Shown here: piece by piece, positions 22,940 through 29,854 of the stretch
How positions within the stretch are numbered: the stretch's first letter is position 1
Layout of the letters: the number at the start of each line of letters is the position of its first letter
IMG/VR virus record: IMGVR_UViG_3300036851_000074
Coordinates: 1-40,435 of that record
Direction: 5' to 3' (one strand)
Length of the DNA stretch: 40,435 nucleotides
Source of the DNA: a virus
Program-made: the position numbers and the translations under genes
The notes under the pieces: generated by a model
What the model saw: the letters and a program-made list of their open reading frames with translations, nothing else
Told to the model about the DNA's origin: nothing
Database searches by the model: none

Positions 22940-24027
22940 AGAGCGTCACGCGCCTGGTCGAACCGTGCATCCGTCGGGTGGATGTACCGCTCCGTCGAAC
23001 GCAGCGACTTGTGACCCATCAGGGCACCGATCTGATTCGGTGCGACGTTCTTCTCCGCCAGCCACGACCCGTAGGTGTGGCGCAGGTCGTGCGGTGTCGG
23101 CTGAGGATCCGGCAGTTTCGCCCGCAGCAGTGCCGGCGCCCATACGCTGACGTGCCAGTGCTCGTACCACAACCGGCCACCAGAGTCCGCCGTGAACACC
23201 CATCTCTCGTCGGGAGCAGGGATCACGCGGGACAGTTTGACGACGAGATCGTCCGTCAACGGCACCAATCTCACACCGGAAGGTGTCTTCGGCTTCTTCT
23301 CGTCGCCCTTGCGGGGAAGTACCTTCACGATCTGGATCCTCTTCCGTAGTAGATCGACACGGAATCTCCGCAACCCCGCAGCCTCCTGCCACCTCAGTCC
23401 GCAGTACAACAGCATCTCCACGAACAACCGGTCCCTATCGGCGAACTGCTCGAGCAGCTGCGCTGCCTCTTTCCTGGTGAGTATCCGGTCAACGTGCGGT
23501 TCTGGTGGGGTAGCGACCACGTCGGCGGTCGGGTCGGCGGTCAACAGCTTGTGCTTCGCTGCGGCGCGCAGCATCTGCCCAAGCAACCGGAGCGAGCCGT
23601 TGACCGTCGGCAACCCAACCCCCTTATGTTCCAAATCACTGACCCACGCCTCGACGTCCCACGACTGGATCGCCGCGATCGGCCACGTCCCGAACTTCGG
23701 TTCGATGTGGTTCCGCCACCACCCGTCAGTGCGGCGCTGGGTGGCGATCTCGACCCTGCGGGTCTCCTCCCACTTGTCCCGCCATGCGGCGAGGGTCATC
23801 TTCCCGGCATGCGGATTCACCCACTCGCCGCGACGGATCTTGGCCTCCTCGTCCGCGGCCCACGTCTCCACGACCTTCTTCAGCGGGTCGGACTTGGAGA
23901 ACCGCTCCCCTGAAGGGTGGCGGATCGTGGCCTGCCACATCCCTTTCGGCTTCTCGCTCGCCGGCAACTCTCCCGCGCGTTGCCGGCGCTTCTGCTCAGG
24001 AGTGAGGAGTCTGCGGACGTGCGCCAT
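22879..24027 (-). CDS. Tyrosine integrase
   Basis: 382 residues from ATG 24027 (GAGGGG upstream; GTG 24030 adds one). An N-terminal arm-binding part (MWQATIRHPSGERFSK) and SAM-like core-binding part (MTLAAWRDKW to LLTADPTADV) precede the catalytic domain: Arg in CGLRWQEA (R212), Lys in KTPSGVR, HDLRH (H313, R316), His in MGHKS (H339) and Tyr in STERYIHP (Y348). All catalytic residues are present, so it is likely active. It reads toward attP and follows the repressor gene. Confidence 0.93.
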   Translation of the reverse strand: MAHVRRLLTPEQKRRQRAGELPASEKPKGMWQATIRHPSGERFSKSDPLKKVVETWAADEEAKIRRGEWVNPHAGKMTLAAWRDKWEETRRVEIATQRRTDGWWRNHIEPKFGTWPIAAIQSWDVEAWVSDLEHKGVGLPTVNGSLRLLGQMLRAAAKHKLLTADPTADVVATPPEPHVDRILTRKEAAQLLEQFADRDRLFVEMLLYCGLRWQEAAGLRRFRVDLLRKRIQIVKVLPRKGDEKKPKTPSGVRLVPLTDDLVVKLSRVIPAPDERWVFTADSGGRLWYEHWHVSVWAPALLRAKLPDPQPTPHDLRHTYGSWLAEKNVAPNQIGALMGHKSLRSTERYIHPTDARFDQARDALGAAVERQEEPPQADSGIPE

Positions 24028-24037
24028 CACGCACCCC

Positions 24038-24427
24038 TCAGTTGTCGGCGCGTGCTCCTTCGGTGGCGAGGATCGCCAGCATCCTCCGCGCCCCAGGTGA
24101 GAGTTTCGGCCAGGCCGCGATCACAGCCTCCAGGTCGGGGTCTTGAATGGGTTGCGGGTCCATACCTTTCAGGATCCGCTCCACCGACCCATCCCGCCAC
24201 CTCAAGGCGCGCTCCAATGTCGCCAGGGTGGCGGGGTCGTACGACGACTTCCGGTTGTGCTCGATGTTGTCCAGTGTCGAGGTCGACAGACCTGACCTCG
24301 CCGACAGTTGGGCGATGCTGTAGCCGAGGGAGGCGCGCTGAGTGATCGCGAGCTCCGCGAGCCTGTCCCATCGCCTCTGCACAGAGGTGACAGTGCCCAC
24401 CCGCGAGTCCAGCGGGCACCATCCCAC
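24038..24427 (-). CDS. XRE-type HTH regulator next to integrase
   Basis: Up to 129 residues. The HTH is in SLGYSIAQLSARSGLSTSTLDNIEHNRKSSYDPATLATLERAL; the C-terminal part (AVIAAWPKLSPGARRMLAILATE) is short and helical. No autoproteolytic or RecA-responsive domain is present. The start is uncertain: GTG 24427 has no spaced ribosome site, GTG 24400 also lacks one; a leaderless message is possible. It may repress early genes or control integrase. Confidence 0.75.
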   Translation of the reverse strand: MGWCPLDSRVGTVTSVQRRWDRLAELAITQRASLGYSIAQLSARSGLSTSTLDNIEHNRKSSYDPATLATLERALRWRDGSVERILKGMDPQPIQDPDLEAVIAAWPKLSPGARRMLAILATEGARADN

Positions 24428-24441
24428 ACCTCCGATCGGGA

Positions 24442-24467
24442 ATCGTGGGGAAATCCCTACCCACGAT
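24442..24467. promoter_or_regulatory. Inverted repeat between membrane and HTH genes
   Basis: Arms atcgtggg and cccacgat flank ten bases, themselves holding gggaaatccc. It overlaps the stop of the membrane gene and lies just upstream of the HTH gene. An operator for one of the nearby HTH proteins or a weak terminator would both fit. Confidence 0.5.
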
Positions 24468-24852
24468 CAGCCACACTTGCGACAGCATGAAGAGCGGTAG
24501 CGGTACCACAGCTAGGGCAGTGGGGTAACGGAGCCACCATTAACGGGCGGCGGCGTTCCCCGATGGTCATCCCCGCTTCGTACCCCTCCTTGTAGGCGGC
24601 GTCGTACGTGTCGGCCTCACCTCTTTCCCGGCCGACGTTGTAGATCTCGTCGGCCGCGAGGTTCTTCTCCTCCAGCTTGCGGTGCTGTTCCTCCAGTCTC
24701 TTGAAGCAGATCAGGATCACCCCCGCGATGAACAACGCGATCCCCACTCTGACGGGATCGAACTCTTCGATGCTTCCCCAGACGATGCACACCACCCCCA
24801 AGCTCCCCATGAGTGATCCGGCAAATCCCAGCTTGGTTGGTTTTCTCACCAC
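24457..24852 (-). CDS. Membrane protein with coiled coil and Zn-ribbon tail
   Basis: 131 residues from GTG 24852 (GAAGGGA upstream); the longer frame up to 25017 is Arg/Ser-rich and unlikely to be coding. Two TM segments (FAGSLMGSLGVVCIVWGSI and VGIALFIAGVILICF) are followed by a charged helix (KRLEEQHRKLEEKNLAADEIY), a Tyr-rich repeat (YDAAYKEGYEAG) and a CPSC metal half-site at the end. It sits within the lysogeny genes, so superinfection exclusion is plausible but untested. Confidence 0.65.
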   Translation of the reverse strand: MVRKPTKLGFAGSLMGSLGVVCIVWGSIEEFDPVRVGIALFIAGVILICFKRLEEQHRKLEEKNLAADEIYNVGRERGEADTYDAAYKEGYEAGMTIGERRRPLMVAPLPHCPSCGTATALHAVASVADRG

Positions 24853-24894
24853 GTAATCCCTTCCGAACAGGCTGATCCATGTCGGTCCCCCCCA

Positions 24895-24906
24895 CGGTCT
24901 AGACCG
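24895..24906. promoter_or_regulatory. 12-bp palindrome upstream of membrane gene
   Basis: cggtctagaccg is a perfect palindrome, with CC/GG continuing beyond one mismatch on each side. It lies about 43 bases upstream of the GTG at 24852, in the 140-base gap between two leftward genes, where a promoter-operator would be expected. No convincing -35/-10 pair was found. Confidence 0.45.
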
Positions 24907-24992
24907 CGGTACAGAACGTCTATCCCTGCCGGACCCCAAAAGGTTACGGAAACTTTGCGTTACAGTTGCGTCACAATCCGTGTGTTGAGTTG

Positions 24993-25379
24993 TCATGAGT
25001 CTTCGCGGTGAGACCACCGCACCACACCTCCTGGCTGGTTGCCCGTTCGCCGCAGGGGGGGCATCCCGGATTGGTCATCGAACAAGTCGAGCGTGACCCG
25101 AATGAGATCAGGGTCGGCACCGGAGCTGTAGATCCGCTTCTTGTCGCCGGTCCCGATATAGATGAGCCAGTCAGCCGGCAAGTGGAGTTTGCCGCCGAGC
25201 GCCCGCAGCATCGTGTCGCTGACCTCATCCTCAGCCTTGATGCGCTTGATCGTCGGCAGGCTGGGGCGGCCAGGCGAGGCGCCGAGCGCTCTGGTCGACA
25301 CGCCTTGGCGGGCGATCTCTTCAGTGACGAATCGCGCGATGCGGGCGCGGCCGTGTCTGTCGATCATGTAGAGGATCAT
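24993..25379 (-). CDS. HTH immunity repressor candidate
   Basis: 128 residues from ATG 25379 with GGAAGG six bases upstream. Helical HTH region: ARFVTEEIARQGVSTRALGAS, then SLPTIKRIKAEDEVSDTMLRALGGKLHLPADWLIYI. The C-terminal portion is charged (GADPDLIRVTLDLFDD) and ends in an Arg/Gly tail. It faces the early operon across a divergent region with repeats and a promoter, the classical place for a phage repressor. It is the better candidate for immunity than the HTH gene beside integrase. Confidence 0.7.
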   Translation of the reverse strand: MILYMIDRHGRARIARFVTEEIARQGVSTRALGASPGRPSLPTIKRIKAEDEVSDTMLRALGGKLHLPADWLIYIGTGDKKRIYSSGADPDLIRVTLDLFDDQSGMPPLRRTGNQPGGVVRWSHREDS

Positions 25380-25390
25380 GGCAGACCTTC

Positions 25391-25420
25391 CCGGGTCATT
25401 CCGGTTCATTCGGGTTCATA
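25391..25420. promoter_or_regulatory. Three tandem decamers, putative operators
   Basis: ccgggtcatt, ccggttcatt and cgggttcata stand head to tail at exact ten-base steps, so the same DNA face is presented three times. They lie 12 bases upstream of the repressor ATG and 83 bases from the rightward -35. An arm cgggtt is also mirrored by aacccg at 25432-25437. The position fits repressor self-regulation. Confidence 0.55.
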
Positions 25421-25502
25421 CGAGAGACGGTAACCCGTAGGGGCACGATCCCGCAATAGCCCGTTTGAACCCAGTTGATACCAAAAAAGTCTCACTTGAG
25501 CC

Positions 25503-25540
25503 TTGCGCTCAGTCGGACACGCGGCGTAATGTCTGCGTCG
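25503..25540 (+). promoter_or_regulatory. Early rightward promoter, probably leaderless
   Basis: -35 TTGCGC (25503-25508), 18-base spacer, -10 TAATGT (25527-25532). Transcription would start about seven bases later, at 25539-25540, which is the GTG of the first early gene; no ribosome site precedes that GTG. Leaderless mRNAs are common in actinobacteria. Operator-like repeats lie upstream. Confidence 0.55.
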
Positions 25541-25683
25541 TGAACTCAAATGAGCCCACTTGGACCCACCCCGGTCAGGTGCTGAAGGAAGGGCCGAAGC
25601 CCTACAAGCTTCCCTGCCTCCCACGCCTCGCCGTTGCATTCGTGATCTTCGCGGGCCTACTGACAGGACTGGTGACCCGGTGA
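25540..25683 (+). CDS. First early gene: small single-TM protein
   Basis: 47 residues from GTG 25540. A soluble start (NSNEPTWTHPGQVLKEGPKPYKLP) is followed by one TM helix near the C-terminus (LAVAFVIFAGLLTGLVT). It ends in a GTGA overlap with the excisionase-like gene. It is where a Cro-like protein would be expected but shows no HTH. Function unknown. Confidence 0.6.
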   Translation: MNSNEPTWTHPGQVLKEGPKPYKLPCLPRLAVAFVIFAGLLTGLVTR

Positions 25684-25889
25684 CGAAACCCAAAGAGATG
25701 ACCGCCGAGAAGCGCCTCCTGACCGTCCGCGAGGCCGCCGCAGTCCTCGGCTTCAGCACCCCGAACCCCGTGTACAAGCTGATCGCGGACGGCGAGCTGC
25801 CCGCGGTGAACCTCCCGATCCGCGGCGGCACCCGCATCGACGAGAAGGATCTCGACGTTTTCATCGAGCGGCGCAAGCGCGTCGCCTAA
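25680..25889 (+). CDS. Excisionase-like HTH_17 protein
   Basis: 69 residues. A winged-helix MerR/excisionase fold is seen: LLTVREAAAVLGFSTPNPVYKLIADGELPAVNLPIRGGTRIDEKDLDVFIERRK. Such proteins bind att sites to steer the integrase to excision, or act as Cro. Start GTG 25680 overlaps the previous stop. It is followed by large stem-loops and then the main early operon. Confidence 0.82.
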   Translation: MTKPKEMTAEKRLLTVREAAAVLGFSTPNPVYKLIADGELPAVNLPIRGGTRIDEKDLDVFIERRKRVA

Positions 25890-25893
25890 GACA

Positions 25894-25944
25894 CCGGGCG
25901 GGCGTCGGTCGAGTCCTCCCCCCGGACTCCCGGCGTCCGCCCGG
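25894..25944 (+). terminator. Two-tier stem-loop after excisionase gene
   Basis: Outer 15-base arms (25894-25908 and 25930-25944; ccgggcgggcg facing cgtccgcccgg with two mismatches) enclose an inner hairpin gagtcc/ggactc. It starts four bases after the excisionase stop. No clean T-run follows, so partial termination or an antitermination point before the long early operon are the likely roles. Confidence 0.65.
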
Positions 25945-25975
25945 CTTCCAACTTCACAGCACCACAGAAACAAGC

Positions 25976-26018
25976 GGCCCCTGACTCGCCGCCGACCAAG
26001 GACAGACGAGTAGGGGCC
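25976..26018 (+). promoter_or_regulatory. Leader stem-loop before early operon
   Basis: ggcccctgactcg faces cgagtaggggcc (one base skipped) across an 18-base loop. It ends about ten bases before AAGGGGAG, the ribosome site of the first gene in the long operon. Together with the previous stem it makes the 155-base gap almost fully structured. Likely a 5' leader controlling readthrough or mRNA stability. Confidence 0.6.
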
Positions 26019-26044
26019 ACCTACTACAAGGGGAGATGTTAGCA

Positions 26045-26146
26045 ATGATCGCACTCAAGATCCTCGGGATCTGGTTCTTCATCAGCTTCTTCGTGTTCCT
26101 GCCGCTCTGGATCGCCGCTCACGGTGGCCTGCGGGGTGAACAGTGA
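26045..26146 (+). CDS. Tiny single-TM protein
   Basis: 33 residues behind AAGGGGAG. The chain is nearly all one TM helix (LKILGIWFFISFFVFLPLWIAA) with a short GGLRGEQ tail. Stop and next start share a base (TGATG). It opens the long early operon. Function unknown. Confidence 0.65.
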   Translation: MIALKILGIWFFISFFVFLPLWIAAHGGLRGEQ

Positions 26147-26445
26147 TGAGGCGCAACACTGCAGCAGACGTGATGCTGGAACTCGCCCCCATGCTGACGC
26201 CCGGTCTGCCTGAGCCGCTCGCGGTCAACATCCGCTGGGACTACGACGACCCCGAGAAGGTCTGGGGCGACTCGCGCTGGTGGGGAGAGGTCCACGCCTC
26301 TGCCGCCGACTTTGCCGCGTGGCTGGTTGCGTTCGGCATCGACTCGGATGCCACTACGACCCGCGAGCGCAAGGACGGCTGGGTCGAGCGCTCCGCCACC
26401 AAGGGCGCGATCCGCGTGTTCTGCCTGGAAGCGAGCGAGTCATGA
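26146..26445 (+). CDS. Hypothetical early protein
   Basis: 99 residues from ATG 26146 (GTG 26143 possible). Contains VMLELAPMLTPGLPEPLAVNIRWDY, RWWGEVHASAADFAAWLVAFGIDSDATTT and a closing strand AIRVFCLEA. It appears to be a compact alpha/beta protein. Similar short proteins in phage early regions are unassigned. Confidence 0.65.
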   Translation: MRRNTAADVMLELAPMLTPGLPEPLAVNIRWDYDDPEKVWGDSRWWGEVHASAADFAAWLVAFGIDSDATTTRERKDGWVERSATKGAIRVFCLEASES

Positions 26446-26924
26446 CCGGGGGCATGGGCGAGGTCGCAGGCGTGTACGCGGTCCACTCATTCTCGGAAGG
26501 CATGACCCGCCTCGCCACCCTGTTCTCCAGCCACCCCGAACTAAGGGGGCTGCAGGCAACGGTTGACCAGCTGGGCCACGTCGACATCATCGCGATGGCC
26601 GAACCGGGCGTGCTTCACGACTGGATCCACGCCCTGCCGGCTGCTCGCCGCGAGAAAGGGCTGTTCACCCTGCACTCCGGTCCTGCGTACGAAGAGGTGC
26701 TCCGTGTCGACAACCTGACGGTCCACGTCCGACCCAGGAGCGACCCCCATGAATCCCGCGGCGCCAACCGGCCCGCGGATACCCCGAGAGGAGGTGACCG
26801 CGATGCGCAAGGGATGGGACTGGTGACGAATAAGCCCCTTGCTGGGGGCAAGGGCACACCGGAACTGTGCAAGTACTGCGGAGAGATCGACGGCCACACC
26901 GCTCAATGCCCGGTCGTGTCATGA
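26442..26924 (+). CDS. Hypothetical early protein with C-terminal Zn motif
   Basis: 160 residues, ATGA overlap at both ends. The first half is helical (SEGMTRLATLFSSHPELRGLQATVDQLGHVDIIA), the middle is Arg/Pro-rich and probably flexible, and the end holds CKYCGEIDGHTAQCP, a zinc-knuckle-like C-x2-C-x6-H-x3-C. Nucleic-acid binding is possible. Confidence 0.65.
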   Translation: MTGGMGEVAGVYAVHSFSEGMTRLATLFSSHPELRGLQATVDQLGHVDIIAMAEPGVLHDWIHALPAARREKGLFTLHSGPAYEEVLRVDNLTVHVRPRSDPHESRGANRPADTPRGGDRDAQGMGLVTNKPLAGGKGTPELCKYCGEIDGHTAQCPVVS

Positions 26925-27151
26925 CCATCATGACCGGCCGCCTACGCCGCCACGTCGACGTCTCCCAGGTCTCCGGCATCGGTGACGTGGCCGAGTTCTG
27001 TGAGTTCAGCGACGGCACCGTAGCCGTCCACTGGTTCGGCGAACACCCATCCACGGCTGTGTGGACAGACATCCGCGACGTCGAAGCGGTCCACGGCCAC
27101 GGTGGTTTGACGGAGATCGTATTCGATGCCCTCAGCAAGGAGCAGTCATGA
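26921..27151 (+). CDS. Small hypothetical early protein
   Basis: 76 residues from ATG 26921 (ATG 26930 also possible). Beta-rich: GDVAEFCEFSDGTVAVHWFGEHPSTAVWTDIRDVEAVHGHGG, with a Trp/His cluster. This 'DGTVAVHW' pattern is typical of small actinophage early proteins of unknown role. Four-base overlap with both neighbours. Confidence 0.65.
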   Translation: MTIMTGRLRRHVDVSQVSGIGDVAEFCEFSDGTVAVHWFGEHPSTAVWTDIRDVEAVHGHGGLTEIVFDALSKEQS

Positions 27152-27384
27152 CTTCCGCAACCAAGCGCCAGATCAGATCTCGCTTCAAGGCGGCCCGTGA
27201 AGGCAAGCAGGTGGAACCGCCTGGGGTTCTGGCCGGCGAACTCGTCAAGCTGCTGAAGGTCGCAGCCCGTGACAACCCCGGCGAGTGGTCGCCCGCCTAT
27301 GCGGAATTCGTGATCAACCACTTCGCTGACAGGTACGTCGAACTCTGCCGTATTGCCCCTATCCCGGTAGGGGGCAAGCGATGA
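27148..27384 (+). CDS. Small basic hypothetical protein
   Basis: 78 residues, ATGA overlap. Helical and basic (KRQIRSRFKAAREGKQVEP, LAGELVKLLKVAARDNPGEW, YAEFVINHFADRYVEL), ending in GGKR. It could bind nucleic acid. No family recognised. Confidence 0.6.
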   Translation: MTSATKRQIRSRFKAAREGKQVEPPGVLAGELVKLLKVAARDNPGEWSPAYAEFVINHFADRYVELCRIAPIPVGGKR

Positions 27385-27554
27385 GCGGACTCCTGTGGTT
27401 CTTCGTGGGGTGGTTCTTCTTGATGGCAGTTATGAATGTCGCTCAGGTCGGGAAGGCCCGTAAGCCACTTAGGGCGGCCGTTGCTGCGGGTGTCGTGGTC
27501 ATCGATGCGTTGATCATCGCCGCCATCTTCTACTTCGGTTGGGGGCTGTCATGA
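27381..27554 (+). CDS. Two-TM small membrane protein
   Basis: 57 residues, ATG overlapping the previous stop. Two TM helices (LLWFFVGWFFLMAVMNVAQV and AAVAAGVVVIDALIIAAIFYF) joined by a basic GKARKPLR loop, which puts the loop inside. It lies next to another TM protein, and the pair may act together. Confidence 0.65.
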   Translation: MSGLLWFFVGWFFLMAVMNVAQVGKARKPLRAAVAAGVVVIDALIIAAIFYFGWGLS

Positions 27555-27742
27555 GGTGGCTCGGCTACGCCTGGGACGCAGCGGCCTGGTTCTTCCTGCT
27601 CTCGGTCGCCTCCGCTGGCCTGATCCAACTGGTCCGCAAGTGTCGCGCTAGGGGTAGGCGCAAGTTCAGGGATGAGCCGTTGGCTCGCGTGCTTGCTCTG
27701 CGCCCCAATGCCAACCACGAACACGAGATGGATGCCCTATGA
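27551..27742 (+). CDS. Single-TM small membrane protein
   Basis: 63 residues from ATG 27551. One TM helix (WDAAAWFFLLSVASAGLIQLV) is followed by a very basic stretch (RKCRARGRRKFR) and a soluble tail ending NHEHEMDAL. ATGA overlap at both ends. Function unknown; adjacent to the two-TM protein. Confidence 0.65.
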   Translation: MRWLGYAWDAAAWFFLLSVASAGLIQLVRKCRARGRRKFRDEPLARVLALRPNANHEHEMDAL

Positions 27743-28242
27743 CCGACACCGTCACCCTCACGCTGCCTGATGAGGTCAAGAAGTACGCCGACTCTGCTTG
27801 GGCCGCGATCGCCGAGCATGCCCGCGCCAAGGGTTACGAGTGGATCGCTCAGTCCATCGAGGAGCAGGTAAAGCCAGCAATCGAGGAGCCGACCGAGTTT
27901 GGCTCGATCGTACGCGCTCGGCACCCCACTGACCCGGACGGTGTTGCTGCCGAGTTGTGGCAGATGTCTCCGACGCATGGTCAGCACTACTGGCAGTCGG
28001 AGTCCGAGCAGCTCGCGGTTTGGTCTGAACTCCGTGGCCCCGAGGTGCTACGTGTCGGCATAGGGGAGCAGCCGCTTGCTGCGTGGGAGTTGAACCTGCT
28101 GGACGGTCAGGCCTTGAGGGGCATCGAGGATGTCGTTGCCCGCGGCATCAGGGTGCTGGAGGGCTTCCGCGATCAGGCGATCACCGCTGAACGCAAGGAC
28201 GCCTACCAGAACGCGATCAACGTCCTGCGGGAGATCAAGTGA
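27739..28242 (+). CDS. Hypothetical early protein
   Basis: 167 residues. It opens like a sheet-plus-helix (TVTLTLPDEVKKYADSAWAAIAEHARAKGYEWIAQ), has a Trp/Tyr-rich middle (YWQSESEQLAVWSELRG) and a helical end (IRVLEGFRDQAITAERKDAYQNAINVLREI). No catalytic motif seen. Overlaps both neighbours by four bases. Confidence 0.65.
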   Translation: MTDTVTLTLPDEVKKYADSAWAAIAEHARAKGYEWIAQSIEEQVKPAIEEPTEFGSIVRARHPTDPDGVAAELWQMSPTHGQHYWQSESEQLAVWSELRGPEVLRVGIGEQPLAAWELNLLDGQALRGIEDVVARGIRVLEGFRDQAITAERKDAYQNAINVLREIK

Positions 28243-28400
28243 TCCGGGCCATCGGCTACCTCATCAGCGAAGCCCTGTGGGCCGTCGTCCACCGCTTCCT
28301 CGACCCGTACGCCACCTGGGACGACGAACCCAACCCGGACGCTGACGCAGACGCACGCATCCGGTGGATCAACGACCACCGCCCGGGTGGTGCTGCGTGA
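28239..28400 (+). CDS. Small hypothetical protein
   Basis: 53 residues from GTG 28239. Amphipathic start (IRAIGYLISEALWAVVHRFLDPY) and an acidic Asp/Ala-rich end (NPDADADARIRWINDH). Overlaps at both ends (GTGA). Probably real because the operon leaves no gap. Function unknown. Confidence 0.55.
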   Translation: MIRAIGYLISEALWAVVHRFLDPYATWDDEPNPDADADARIRWINDHRPGGAA

Positions 28401-28585
28401 CCGAACCGAACCTGACCGACGTGCAGCGGGTGGCCCGCGCCACCTGCGCCGAACTGCACGCACGGGCACGCACCGCTGGCTTCCTCGTCCGCGATCAGCA
28501 CGACCCCGGCCAGTACCACGCCAGGTCGGTGTGGCCCATCGTCTTCGCCCTGCTCGCAACCGGACTGGTGGAGGTGAAGCAGTGA
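28397..28585 (+). CDS. Small hypothetical protein upstream of RusA
   Basis: 62 residues from GTG 28397. Helical: LTDVQRVARATCAELHARARTAGFLVRDQHD, then WPIVFALLATGLVEV. Proteins of this kind are often next to recombination genes in actinophages. Function unknown. Confidence 0.6.
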   Translation: MTEPNLTDVQRVARATCAELHARARTAGFLVRDQHDPGQYHARSVWPIVFALLATGLVEVKQ

Positions 28586-28965
28586 CCACCGTCATCCACT
28601 TGGCGATCAGCAGGGACAACCTCATCACCTCCAACATGCGTCTCCACTGGGCCGAGAAGGCCCGCAAAACCAGGGTGATCCGGGAGATGGCTCACGTGAT
28701 GTGCAAGCACCCAAAGCGTCCACACCTGCCGGCTGCGACCTGTGACGTGGTGGTGAAGTGGCCCGACAGGCGGCGGCGTGACGCCGAGTCGATCGCACCC
28801 ACCGCCAAAGCGGCAATCGACGGGTGCGTGGACGCGGAACTGCTCACCGACGACTCCGACCGGTACCTGAAGAAGGTGTCGTACAGCAACTCCGACGAGA
28901 CCCATAACACCCCAGGTGTCGCTTGCTACGTAACGCTCACATTCACACCCACGGGGGACTGGTGA
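28582..28965 (+). CDS. RusA-like Holliday junction resolvase
   Basis: 127 residues from GTG 28582. The RusA pattern is visible: N-terminal strand and LHWAEKARKTRVIREMA, CDVVVKWPDRRRRDAES (D68), TAKAAIDG (K76, D80) and LLTDDSDRYLKKVSY (D90, D91), which supplies the metal-binding Asp set and the conserved Lys. The second Asp of the usual D-x-D-N is Glu/Ser here (DAES). It resolves branched DNA before packaging. Confidence 0.85.
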   Translation: MTTVIHLAISRDNLITSNMRLHWAEKARKTRVIREMAHVMCKHPKRPHLPAATCDVVVKWPDRRRRDAESIAPTAKAAIDGCVDAELLTDDSDRYLKKVSYSNSDETHNTPGVACYVTLTFTPTGDW

Positions 28966-29294
28966 CGAAGAACTCAACCATGCGCGAGGTGGAGAAGCTC
29001 GAGGCCGCAATGGAGGCCTACCCTCCGGTGATTCAGTGGCGGCTCGACCCTGTTCGCAAGGTCCAGGTGGCCTGGTATGTGGACGACCCGTACAGGGACG
29101 GTGCGCACAACGGCGCGAAGACGCACTGCAAGCGGAAGCATCCGTTCGACGAGGACAACACGCTCATCACCACTACCGGGCACAGGCAGTGCCGCACCTG
29201 CACGAACGAGACGCGGAAGCCGCTGACGCCCGAACAGAAGCAGCGGGCGCTAGAACTCAAGAAACAACGACGCCAGGAAGCACGGGTGGCCTGA
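28962..29294 (+). CDS. Protein carrying only the C-terminal zinc module of an HNH endonuclease
   Basis: 110 residues. An N-terminal helical part (TMREVEKLEAAMEAYPP) leads to NGAKTHCKRKHPFDEDNTL, then GHRQCRTCTNETRK, and ends in a basic helix. The C-x4-H-x-F ... C-x2-C module closely matches the tail of the HNH gene at 30099 ([24 protein letters not shown]). No HNH core is present. It may be a DNA-binding remnant of a homing nuclease or a regulator made from one. Confidence 0.75.
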   Translation: MTKNSTMREVEKLEAAMEAYPPVIQWRLDPVRKVQVAWYVDDPYRDGAHNGAKTHCKRKHPFDEDNTLITTTGHRQCRTCTNETRKPLTPEQKQRALELKKQRRQEARVA

Positions 29295-29854
29295 TGGCGA
29301 AGCAGTTCGCGCTCGACTACATCGACGTCGCGGAGCGGATCGTGGAGTTCCGCACCAAGCATCCTGATGGGTCACTGCAGCAGCAGGCGCTCGACTTCAA
29401 GGAGGTCGCCGGCGGCTGGTGGGTCGTCTACACCGCCGCCGCGTACCGGTCCCCTGACGACCCGCGACCGGGCATAGGGACCGCATGGGAGCCCGTTCCC
29501 GGCAAGACGAACTTCACCCGCGACAGCGAACTCCAGAACGCCGAGACGGCCGCCTGGGGTCGTGCGATCGTCGCTGCTCTCGCTGCCGACACCAAGCGCG
29601 GGATCGCCTCCGCTGAAGAGGTGCGCAACCGGCAGGACGACCCCGTGGTGGTGGCGAAGATCGCGGTGAAGAACGCGTGGGAGGCGTCCCGTGGTGAGTT
29701 TGACCGCGAACTCGTGGAGTCGCACTTCCAGGACTGGTCGCAGGGTCAGTTCCTCAACAATGTCGGCGCTTCCCGACTGAGGGAATACGCCGACTGGCTA
29801 CGCGCCCACCCCGAGATGACTGAAGAGGATGCCGGGGAGGTGCTTCAGGGATGA
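29294..29854 (+). CDS. Possible single-strand annealing protein (Erf/Sak-like)
   Basis: 186 residues, ATG sharing a base with the previous stop. It starts FALDYIDVAERIVEFRTKHPDGS, continues GGWWVVYTAAAYRSPDD and contains NFTRDSELQNAETAAWGRAIVAAL with a ADTKRGIASAEEV turn. That layout is widespread in actinophage recombination regions, and the 'NAETAAWGRA' helix resembles the corresponding part of Erf-like annealing proteins. The position beside RusA supports it; the assignment is tentative. Confidence 0.55.
   Translation: MAKQFALDYIDVAERIVEFRTKHPDGSLQQQALDFKEVAGGWWVVYTAAAYRSPDDPRPGIGTAWEPVPGKTNFTRDSELQNAETAAWGRAIVAALAADTKRGIASAEEVRNRQDDPVVVAKIAVKNAWEASRGEFDRELVESHFQDWSQGQFLNNVGASRLREYADWLRAHPEMTEEDAGEVLQG

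Noticed and set aside
22683-22970. Leftward open frame ending like the integrase C-terminus (GAAVERREDPQ)
   Set aside because: The similarity comes from the duplicated 20-base repeat; the rest is Arg-rich, has no ribosome site and crosses the putative attP.
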